Assembly: GCA_013139225.1 (NCBI GenBank)
Contig: WTBG01000201.1
Coordinates: 1-5,603, forward strand
Direction: 5' to 3'
From: Deltaproteobacteria bacterium
GTDB taxonomy: Bacteria > Desulfobacterota > WTBG01
Length of the DNA: 5,603 nucleotides
Below, in pieces: positions 1 through 4,982 of this stretch. A program made the position numbers and the translations under genes. Within the stretch, counting starts at the first letter, position 1, and every line of letters begins with the position of its first letter. A model generated the notes under the pieces. The model saw only the letters and a program-made list of their open reading frames with translations. It ran no database searches and was not told where the DNA came from.

Positions 1-18
1 TTTGTAAAACACTACAAA
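1..18. promoter_or_regulatory. Perfect inverted repeat upstream of rubrerythrin, possible operator
   Basis: TTTGTA at 1-6 and TACAAA at 13-18 form a perfect 6+6 inverted repeat with a 6-base spacer, ending 18 bases before the rubrerythrin start codon. Its size and symmetry suit a site for a dimeric helix-turn-helix regulator. The arms resemble TTGT/ACAA half-sites of the CRP/FNR superfamily, but the spacing is one base off both the HcpR/CRP and the FNR arrangements, so I do not assign a regulator. The window begins at its first base, so a longer site or the promoter itself may lie outside. Confidence 0.35.
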
Positions 19-22
19 CCTT

Positions 23-32
23 AAAAGGAGGT
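23..32 (+). promoter_or_regulatory. Strong Shine-Dalgarno site of rubrerythrin
   Basis: AAAAGGAGGT is a full anti-16S match whose GGAGG core ends five bases before the ATG at 37. It fixes that start codon and predicts efficient translation. It is much stronger than anything before the next two genes, suggesting rubrerythrin is made in excess over its operon partners. Confidence 0.9.
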
Positions 33-36
33 AATT

Positions 37-531
37 ATGGGAAATACGTTAGACAATCTTAAGGAAGCATTTGCAGGCGAGTCTCAAGCGAACCGAACAT
101 ACCTTGCTTTTGCCAAAAAAGCAGATGAAGAAGGTTATCCACAGGCCGCTCGCCTTTTCAGAGCCGCTGCTGATGCAGAGACAGTTCATGCGCATAACCA
201 CCTAAATGTGCTTGGAGGAGTTAAATCTACGCTCGAAAACTTACAGGCAGCATATGAAGGGGAACATGAAGAGTTCACCGTTATGTACCCGGGTTTTATA
301 GAACAGGCTAAAAAAGAAGGGAACAATGACGCAATTCAAACCTTTTATTGGGCTAATGAAGTTGAAAAAGTCCATGGCAATTTGTATAAACAAGCAACTG
401 ACAATTTGAAATCACTCAAGGCTACTGATTACTATGTCTGTCAACGCTGCGGCTATACTGCAGAGGGAAATGCTCCAGAAAAGTGCCCTGTATGCGGAGC
501 AAGTCAAGACAAATTCAAGAAGATTGAATAA
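37..531 (+). CDS. rbr: Rubrerythrin (diiron peroxidase with C-terminal rubredoxin-like domain)
   Basis: This 164-residue cytoplasmic protein is a classical two-domain rubrerythrin, which in anaerobes reduces hydrogen peroxide to water with electrons passed from a reduced rubredoxin or similar donor. The N-terminal four-helix ferritin-like domain (about 1-125) carries the expected diiron ligands: E15 in GESQAN, E48 and H51 in AETVHAH, E76 and E79 in EGEHEEF, and E110/H113 in EVEKVH. The C-terminal domain (about 130-164) has C135-x2-C138 and C150-x2-C153, which bind a single Fe(SCys)4. The length is slightly short of, but typical for, the family and no ligand is missing. A strong ribosome binding site precedes the start. 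The next gene begins 14 bases downstream with no terminator between, so it probably leads an operon. Family and role are secure from the motifs; the physiological electron donor is unknown. Confidence 0.96.
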   Translation: MGNTLDNLKEAFAGESQANRTYLAFAKKADEEGYPQAARLFRAAADAETVHAHNHLNVLGGVKSTLENLQAAYEGEHEEFTVMYPGFIEQAKKEGNNDAIQTFYWANEVEKVHGNLYKQATDNLKSLKATDYYVCQRCGYTAEGNAPEKCPVCGASQDKFKKIE

Positions 532-545
532 AACAGGCAAAGAGA

Positions 546-1064
546 ATGAAATGGAATAAAGATTCACTTAAGGAACTTGAGAAAGCACCAGAATTTGTCA
601 GGGATATGGCAAAGAAATCTGTGGAATCCCACGCGAAAAAACAGGGAAGGAAAAGCGTTTCGCTAAAGGATGTTAAAGAGGTCTTTGATGAATATATGGG
701 TGTACTGGAAACAGAAGGGGTGGGGGGAAAGAGGCCTACACACATTGCCATTGTCGTATGTGAAAGAACGTCAGAGGCTTGTCCTGCAACTGCTTGCTTA
801 CTTTCCTTCCAGGGAAGAAAAGTAAAATTTAAAGAATATGACAGTGATGCCAGACTTGTAGGCTTCTTTAGCTGTGGGGGATGTCCCGGAAGAAGGATTT
901 CCCGACTTCTTAACAACCTTAAAAAGAGTGTCAAGATAGATGTTGTTCATCTGGGTTCCTGCATGGTGAGAGAAGAATATCAACCTCCCTGTCCCAATCG
1001 AGAATCAATTATTAAAATGATTCAGAGCAAGGGGATTAAAGTTGTAGAAGGCACACATCATTGA
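546..1064 (+). CDS. PCP_red-like domain fused to CGGC domain; putative metal-binding/redox protein
   Basis: The 172-residue product appears to join two small domains. Residues 1-50 (W3, then APEFVRDMAKKSVESHA and a VSLKDVKEVF helix) resemble the PCP_red domain, named after the C-terminal part of light-independent protochlorophyllide reductase subunit B. Residues 65-172 are a CGGC domain, a family of unproven function thought to bind metal. It shows C72, C79 and C84 in the first segment, the signature C110-GG-C113 followed by PG, then HLGSCM with C139, C149 in PPCP, and the family's usual VVEGTH ending. Seven cysteines and no signal peptide or membrane segment indicate a cytoplasmic metal-site or thiol-redox protein. 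An in-frame stop at 525-527 leaves ATG 546 as the only sensible start, although its ribosome binding site is weak. Lying between rubrerythrin and a metal-export ATPase, it could be a metallochaperone or sensor, which is inference from context only. Confidence 0.85.
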   Translation: MKWNKDSLKELEKAPEFVRDMAKKSVESHAKKQGRKSVSLKDVKEVFDEYMGVLETEGVGGKRPTHIAIVVCERTSEACPATACLLSFQGRKVKFKEYDSDARLVGFFSCGGCPGRRISRLLNNLKKSVKIDVVHLGSCMVREEYQPPCPNRESIIKMIQSKGIKVVEGTHH

Positions 1065-1087
1065 AGGCATTGTAAAAGTTATCCATT

Positions 1088-3703
1088 ATGAAGGTTAACT
1101 TTATCAGAATTCCCATTGCGATAAGAGAAACAGGGGACTGCTTCAACTGCATAGCCCGCTTGAAAGATGATATTCGCAGACTCAAGGGCATAAAAAGGGT
1201 CGAAGAAGTTGAAGATCCATCAAAAATGCTGGTTGAATTTGACCCCAACCTCACATCTCTGGAAGTCATTGAAAGTTACGCAACCCGCCAAGGACTCAAA
1301 CTAAAATCCCACTATGGTCACGAACATTACAACATAGAAGGACTCGATTGTCCTGATTGCGCACTCAAACTGGAGCAATCCATCTCAAAAATACCTGGTG
1401 TAACCTGGGTTTCTTTAAACTACGCTACTTCAAAAATCTGGTTTGAATATGAACCTGAAGAAGTAACCTGTGAACATATCCTTTCTGCCATAAAGAAAGC
1501 CGGCTATAAATACAGCGAACCCGAAATATCCTCCGTAACTACTGATATAACTACTTCTTCATTCACACTGGATGGACTTGATTGTCCTGACTGCGCTTTG
1601 AAGTTACAAAAAAAGGTTTCCAAATGTAACGGAGTACATGAGGTTCTTGTCAACTTTTCCACATCTTCCATGATTGTTAAGCACGAGGTGAATACAATTA
1701 ATAGAGCAGGGATAATAAATGCGGTGGATGAAAGTGGATATATAGCTATCATAGCTGAAGAAAAAACCACGGCAAAATCACCTCGTTTCTTTTCTTTTAA
1801 AAACAAAAATATTCTCGCCACTACTCTTTCAGGATGTTTTATTGCCCTTGCTTTAACAACCTACATGCTTAAGAATTTAATCCCTTACCCTCCTCTTATG
1901 TTTGGAGAGCACCATCTAACCTTAACTCATCTCTTCTGTCTTTTTGCCATTCTCTTTGGCGGATACAATGTTGCTAAAAGCGGTTACCACTCGCTCATTG
2001 CAAAAACATTCGACATGAATTTCCTTATGAGTCTGGCGGTAATTGGTGCCCTTAGTATAGGCGAATTTGCAGAGGGTGCAATTGTAGTCTTTCTTTTCTC
2101 ATTGGGGAATACGCTCCAGTCTTATACTATGGATAAAGCCAGGAACTCTATAAAGTCCCTTATGGATCTTACTCCTAAAGAGGCATATTTAAGGAGGGGT
2201 GGACGTTTAATCAAAGTCTCTGTTTCTGAGCTCAAGATAGATGATATGATTATAGTCAAGCCTGGAGAAAAGGTTTCTGTGGATGGAACGATTATCAAGG
2301 GCTCATCTCCCATTGATGAATCACCTATCACTGGAGAATCACAACCAGCAGACAAAATGCAGGGAGACAGAGTTTTTGCCGGTTCTATAAATGGTCCTGG
2401 TTCTCTAGAAATCAAAGTAGGTAAGTTGTCCAGGGATTCAACACTTTCCCGTATCATTTACCTGGTAGAAGAAGCACAAGCACAGAAAGCACCATCTCAA
2501 AACTTCGTTGATGCATTCTCGAGAATCTACACACCATCAGTAATTATCAGTGCTGTATTAATCTCCATTATACCACCACTCTTTCTATCTCTACCTTTTA
2601 CAAATTGGTTTTATCGCGGGCTCATGCTACTTGTCATCTCCTGCCCCTGCGCACTGGTTATTTCAACTCCTGTTTCTATTGTCTCCGCCATAGCCTGCGC
2701 ATCAAGGAAAGGAATACTCATCAAAGGCGGTGCTTATCTTGAGGAGATGGGGTCAATTAGTGCGATTGCTTTTGACAAGACAGGCACACTAACTCGAAGC
2801 CAGTTTGAAGTTACCGATATAGTTCCAATAAACGGATGCACCAAAAGTGGTGTCTTAGCCACTGCTGCATCATTAGAAATGAAATCAGAGCATCCTCTGG
2901 CAAAAGCCATTTTAAAAAAAGCAGATCAAGAAAATATTTCTTTAAGAGAACCTTTGGATGTTTCAACCCATCCAGGCAAAGGGCTAAAATGCACACTAAA
3001 TGGTCAATCTGCTTATATTGGAAACTTAACATTTTTACGAGAACAGGAAATTCCAACAACTATTTATGAAAAGGAGGTTTTAAAACTTGAGAATGAAGGG
3101 AAAACCACAATATTAGTTATCTCCAACAACATAAAAGGCATAATAGCCCTGGCAGATGCACCCAGGAAAGAGGCAAGAAAGTGCATTGAAGAATTAAAGA
3201 AAAAAGGCATCAAACATACTGTTATGCTTACCGGAGATAATGAAAGAGTAGCTTCAGCAATTTCTAAATATCTAAACGTTGATAAATTTAAAGCGGCTTT
3301 GCTTCCAGAAGAGAAGGTTAATGCCATAAAGGTGCTTTTATCACAATATGAAAAAGTTGCTATGGTAGGCGATGGCGTGAATGACGCACCTGCTCTTGCA
3401 GTCTCCTCTGTCGGCATAGCCATGGGAGCAGCCAGTAGTGACACCGCTCTTGAAACAGCGGATGTAGCACTTATGTCTGATGATTTGCTTAAACTGCCAT
3501 CACTCATTCATCTCTCACGGAAAACCCTTGCAACTATTAAAACAAATATTGTTTTCTCTCTCATGGTTAAAGCTGCTTTCATAACTCTTGTCTTTTCAGG
3601 AATGGCAAACCTATGGATGGCAGTTGTCGCAGATGTAGGAACATCACTTGCGGTAATTCTCTACGGCATGAGACTTATAACAACCAAGGAGCAACAAACA
3701 TGA
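1088..3703 (+). CDS. zntA: P1B-type heavy-metal-transporting ATPase, Zn/Cd/Pb (ZntA/CadA) group
   Basis: This 871-residue integral membrane pump should couple ATP hydrolysis to efflux of soft divalent metals. Three HMA-type metal-binding domains come first: a divergent one with C18-FN-C21, then two near-identical GLDCPDC motifs (C88/C91 and C166/C169). Hydrophobic stretches near 242-262, 278-297, 309-325, 329-345, 484-503, 508-533, 818-837 and 839-860 give the expected eight membrane helices. Catalytic landmarks are TGES (415-418), the membrane metal site C519-P-C521, the phosphorylated D563 in DKTGT, H602-P603 and GDGVNDAP (761-768). CPCALVISTPVS together with K828 and D849 (ADVG) in the last two helices marks the P1B-2 group rather than copper pumps. 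Family members usually run 700-800 residues with one HMA domain, and the excess length is the extra domains. The glutamate after glycine in ZntA's LIGERLEG is replaced by N341 here. The ribosome binding site is poor, and the stop overlaps the next start. Zn versus Cd versus Pb preference cannot be decided. Confidence 0.95.
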   Translation: MKVNFIRIPIAIRETGDCFNCIARLKDDIRRLKGIKRVEEVEDPSKMLVEFDPNLTSLEVIESYATRQGLKLKSHYGHEHYNIEGLDCPDCALKLEQSISKIPGVTWVSLNYATSKIWFEYEPEEVTCEHILSAIKKAGYKYSEPEISSVTTDITTSSFTLDGLDCPDCALKLQKKVSKCNGVHEVLVNFSTSSMIVKHEVNTINRAGIINAVDESGYIAIIAEEKTTAKSPRFFSFKNKNILATTLSGCFIALALTTYMLKNLIPYPPLMFGEHHLTLTHLFCLFAILFGGYNVAKSGYHSLIAKTFDMNFLMSLAVIGALSIGEFAEGAIVVFLFSLGNTLQSYTMDKARNSIKSLMDLTPKEAYLRRGGRLIKVSVSELKIDDMIIVKPGEKVSVDGTIIKGSSPIDESPITGESQPADKMQGDRVFAGSINGPGSLEIKVGKLSRDSTLSRIIYLVEEAQAQKAPSQNFVDAFSRIYTPSVIISAVLISIIPPLFLSLPFTNWFYRGLMLLVISCPCALVISTPVSIVSAIACASRKGILIKGGAYLEEMGSISAIAFDKTGTLTRSQFEVTDIVPINGCTKSGVLATAASLEMKSEHPLAKAILKKADQENISLREPLDVSTHPGKGLKCTLNGQSAYIGNLTFLREQEIPTTIYEKEVLKLENEGKTTILVISNNIKGIIALADAPRKEARKCIEELKKKGIKHTVMLTGDNERVASAISKYLNVDKFKAALLPEEKVNAIKVLLSQYEKVAMVGDGVNDAPALAVSSVGIAMGAASSDTALETADVALMSDDLLKLPSLIHLSRKTLATIKTNIVFSLMVKAAFITLVFSGMANLWMAVVADVGTSLAVILYGMRLITTKEQQT
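1340..1596 (+). repeat. Internal direct repeat encoding two tandem GLDCPDC metal-binding motifs
   Basis: The 23 bases at 1340-1362 and at 1574-1596 differ at only two positions, both silent. Each encodes the GLDCPDCA segment of an HMA domain in the metal ATPase, the two copies lying 234 bases (78 codons) apart. The rest of the two domains has diverged. This suggests an old domain duplication with the metal loop kept similar by selection or gene conversion. Confidence 0.8.
3686..3703 (+). promoter_or_regulatory. Ribosome binding site and 4-base ATGA stop/start overlap
   Basis: AAGGAG at 3686-3691 sits eight bases before ATG 3700, inside the end of the ATPase gene. The ATPase stop TGA (3701-3703) overlaps that ATG as ATGA. 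The pair decides the start of the binding-protein gene over an upstream in-frame ATG at 3613, and it predicts translational coupling, so the two proteins are probably made together. Confidence 0.88.
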
Positions 3704-4638
3704 AACAGTTAAAAATTGGTTATCTTTCCACAATGTATCATACCTCTCACATTATTAAGAAAGAGGGATGGGTTGAAAAATCTTTAAAGATCAACCCTGC
3801 ATGGAAACTATTCCCTACAGGACCTGCTATGGTTGAAGCCTTCGCAGCAACAAAAATAGACATTGGATATATTGGTCTCCCTCCCGCCATGATTGGCATA
3901 GAAAAAGGCATACCCATTAAATGCATTGCTGGTGGACATGTTGAGGGAACTGTAATGATAGCACCTGATAACTACCAATCCTTTAATGAGCTTCATGATA
4001 TAGACCAGGTGCTTAAGCAGTTTAAAGGGAAGAACCTTGGCACACCCACCAAAGGATCAATCCATGATGTAATAATTCGAAATCTAATAGACAAGCAAAA
4101 AGAAAACATTGATATAAAAAACTTTAGCTGGGCCGATCTCATCCCGGAAGCTTTCGATAATGGGGAGATTGCTGGAGCTGTAGGAACCCCTCCTCTGGCA
4201 GTCGTCTGTGCTCAGGAATGCAGCACCAAGATCACCATCACTCCGCATAAGCTCTGGCCATATAATCCCAGTTATGGTATCGTGATAAGAAAAGAATTAT
4301 TCACTGAAAAACCTTTATTGGAAGAATTTTTAAAACTCCATGAAAATGCATGCAACCTCATAAGAGAAAACCCTCTGGAGGCTGCTTCCATCATTTCTGA
4401 TGCGGTAAAGGTGGTAGACAGCAGCTTTGTCATAAAGGTTTTCCAAATATCTCCAAAGTATTGTGCTTCTCTACCTAAAACATATATTGATTCCACAATG
4501 AAATTTGTAGCTGTCCTTAATCAATTGGGATATATAAAAAATGATCTTGCAGAAGAAGACATCTTTGATCTATCAACCATACACAAAATCCATCCTGAAC
4601 CAGACCACTACAATACGCCGGGAAAAATAAAAACGTAA
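3700..4638 (+). CDS. ABC-type substrate-binding-protein-like protein (SsuA/TauA/NMT1 family), no signal peptide
   Basis: The 312-residue product resembles the type 2 periplasmic binding fold of nitrate/sulfonate/taurine binding proteins and of NMT1/THI5-like proteins. It opens with the first beta strand (LKIGYLST, 4-11) and has the typical FPTGPAMVEAFAATKIDIGYIGLPPAMIG core (38-66, GYIGLPP at 56-62). LGTPTKGSIHD (113-123) follows at the ligand hinge, then AFDNGEIAGAVGTPPLAVV (151-169), where a second lobe strand would contribute ligand contacts. Transported relatives begin with a Sec or lipoprotein signal, but here the family's first strand starts at residue 4. The possible 29-residue upstream extension is polar and not signal-like, and five cysteines (C75, C170, C174, C217, C255) fit a cytoplasmic location. 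It may therefore be a cytosolic ligand-binding or sensing protein, or the ligand may be delivered unconventionally. The gene is translationally coupled to the metal ATPase, and an AprA-like flavoprotein follows after the intergenic region. The ligand is unknown; a sulfur oxyanion or sulfonate is a guess from context. Confidence 0.85.
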   Translation: MKQLKIGYLSTMYHTSHIIKKEGWVEKSLKINPAWKLFPTGPAMVEAFAATKIDIGYIGLPPAMIGIEKGIPIKCIAGGHVEGTVMIAPDNYQSFNELHDIDQVLKQFKGKNLGTPTKGSIHDVIIRNLIDKQKENIDIKNFSWADLIPEAFDNGEIAGAVGTPPLAVVCAQECSTKITITPHKLWPYNPSYGIVIRKELFTEKPLLEEFLKLHENACNLIRENPLEAASIISDAVKVVDSSFVIKVFQISPKYCASLPKTYIDSTMKFVAVLNQLGYIKNDLAEEDIFDLSTIHKIHPEPDHYNTPGKIKT

Positions 4639-4653
4639 TAGCCTAAATAATAC

Positions 4654-4682
4654 TTGACTAACCACATACTGTACTGTATATT
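4654..4682 (+). promoter_or_regulatory. Sigma-70-type promoter driving the downstream flavoprotein unit
   Basis: TTGACT at 4654-4659 (5 of 6 to TTGACA) and TATATT at 4677-4682 (5 of 6 to TATAAT) are separated by exactly 17 bases. It lies 15 bases after the binding-protein stop codon and points toward the flavoprotein gene. Transcription would start near 4689-4691 and give a leader of about 290 bases, unusually long and rich in structure. AT-rich DNA yields chance matches, but both boxes and the spacing together are good. Confidence 0.65.
4666..4679. promoter_or_regulatory. Quasi-palindrome over the promoter spacer and -10, candidate operator
   Basis: ATACTGTACTGTAT reads as its own reverse complement except for one central T/T pair. 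It covers the end of the spacer and the first three bases of the -10 box, where a bound repressor would block RNA polymerase. It also contains ACTGT twice in tandem. The sequence just upstream (4650-4660, ATACTTGACTA) looks like one half of an IscR/Rrf2-type site, but the matching second half is poor. The regulator is not identifiable. Confidence 0.35.
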
Positions 4683-4803
4683 AATACTACACTACTATGG
4701 TAGGCTATAGCTCTCTTACACTAAATATCATAGCCACCTGTACTTTTAAACACAAGGATATAATAATCTGCATATCTATAATGCTCAAATTGTCTATCAG
4801 TTC

Positions 4804-4854
4804 CTGGATCCCTGCTCCCCGATCAGGTCGAGGATAGGTTTCGCAGGGATGACA
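4804..4854 (+). repeat. REP-like palindrome, long-loop copy
   Basis: The element opens with CTGGATCCCTGC (4804-4815) and closes with GCAGGGATGACA (4843-4854). ATCCCTGC and GCAGGGAT pair perfectly over eight bases. The 27-base loop contains its own imperfect hairpin, around CCCCGA and TCGAGG. Ends of the form CTGGAT...ATGACA mark a palindromic repeat that I know as abundant in anaerobic Desulfobacterota/Nitrospirota-type genomes; copy number here cannot be judged from one window. It lies inside the leader of the downstream gene and has no following T-tract. Confidence 0.75.
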
Positions 4855-4884
4855 GGCAAGGATAGAACCGATTAAAAAAAAACG

Positions 4885-4912
4885 TGTCATTCCCGCGCAA
4901 GCGGGAATCCAG
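4885..4912 (-). repeat. REP-like palindrome, tetraloop copy, opposite orientation
   Basis: TGTCAT...ATCCAG is the inverted orientation of the same repeat family. Its stem is ATTCCCGC (4889-4896) with GCGGGAAT (4901-4908), eight perfect pairs, closed by a GCAA tetraloop on the + strand. It lies 30 bases after the first copy, giving a tail-to-tail pair like a bacterial interspersed mosaic element. Read on the minus strand, the hairpin is followed after about six bases by nine T (complement of 4874-4882), so it could stop antisense transcription. Confidence 0.8.
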
Positions 4913-4947
4913 TATCGTTAATATTTTCATTAGGGTATTATTCAACC

Positions 4948-4982
4948 GGAGATTTCTGGATAACCAGATATAACAATACACA
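4948..4982 (+). promoter_or_regulatory. Distant GGAG plus hairpin before the flavoprotein start
   Basis: No Shine-Dalgarno sequence occupies the normal position before ATG 4983. GGAG lies at 4948-4951, 31 bases away. Between them TCTGG (4955-4959) and CCAGA (4964-4968) form a hairpin with an ATAA loop, extendable past one T/T mismatch to 4952-4971. If folded, it would bring GGAG to an effective distance of about 11 bases. This is a structural inference. Confidence 0.35.

Larger units (their letters stand above)
4638..4738 (+). ncRNA. Two mutually exclusive stem-loops in the leader, possible RNA switch
   Basis: ATAGCCTA at 4638-4645 is perfectly complementary to TAGGCTAT at 4701-4708. The same segment can instead pair downstream: GGCTAT (4703-4708) with ATAGCC (4730-4735), extended by GGT (4699-4701) with ACC (4736-4738) around one bulged A at 4702, leaving a 21-base loop. 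The first pairing is available only in RNA reading through from the upstream operon, because its left arm lies before the local promoter. The second is available in both transcripts, starting about 8-10 bases from the predicted 5' end of the local one. No known riboswitch core was recognised. Confidence 0.3.
4639..4982. other. 344-base structured intergenic region
   Basis: This stretch has no credible gene. From left to right it holds a promoter, overlapping inverted repeats, two competing stem-loops, an AT-rich segment with two TATAAT hexamers lacking -35 partners (4759-4764 and 4777-4782), two REP-like palindromes flanking an A9 run (4874-4882), and a hairpin before the next start codon. 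No terminator with a + strand T-tract was found, so some read-through from the upstream operon is expected. Confidence 0.7.

Noticed and set aside
515..934. Minus-strand 139-codon open frame opposite the CGGC gene
   Set aside because: Antisense shadow of a gene with clear family motifs; composition is low-complexity serine/leucine.
3613..3699. Upstream in-frame ATG giving a 29-residue longer binding protein
   Set aside because: It lies inside the ATPase gene, lacks a ribosome binding site and encodes a polar, non-signal sequence, while ATG 3700 has AAGGAG at good spacing and an ATGA overlap.
4759..4782. Two perfect TATAAT hexamers
   Set aside because: Neither has a -35 partner at 16-18 bases nor an extended -10 TG; expected by chance in AT-rich DNA.
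4781..4837. Eighteen-codon + strand frame in the leader (MLKLSISSWIPAPRSGRG)
   Set aside because: No ribosome binding site, and half of it is the repeat element; no leader-peptide features such as runs of one amino acid.
4874..4908. Hairpin plus T9 as an intrinsic terminator on the minus strand
   Set aside because: The T-run is about six bases from the stem base and no minus-strand gene exists in the window for it to end; the hairpin is explained by the repeat family. Kept only as a remark.
4690..4982. SAM (S-box) or other known sulfur riboswitch in the leader
   Set aside because: None of the conserved S-box core segments I know is present.
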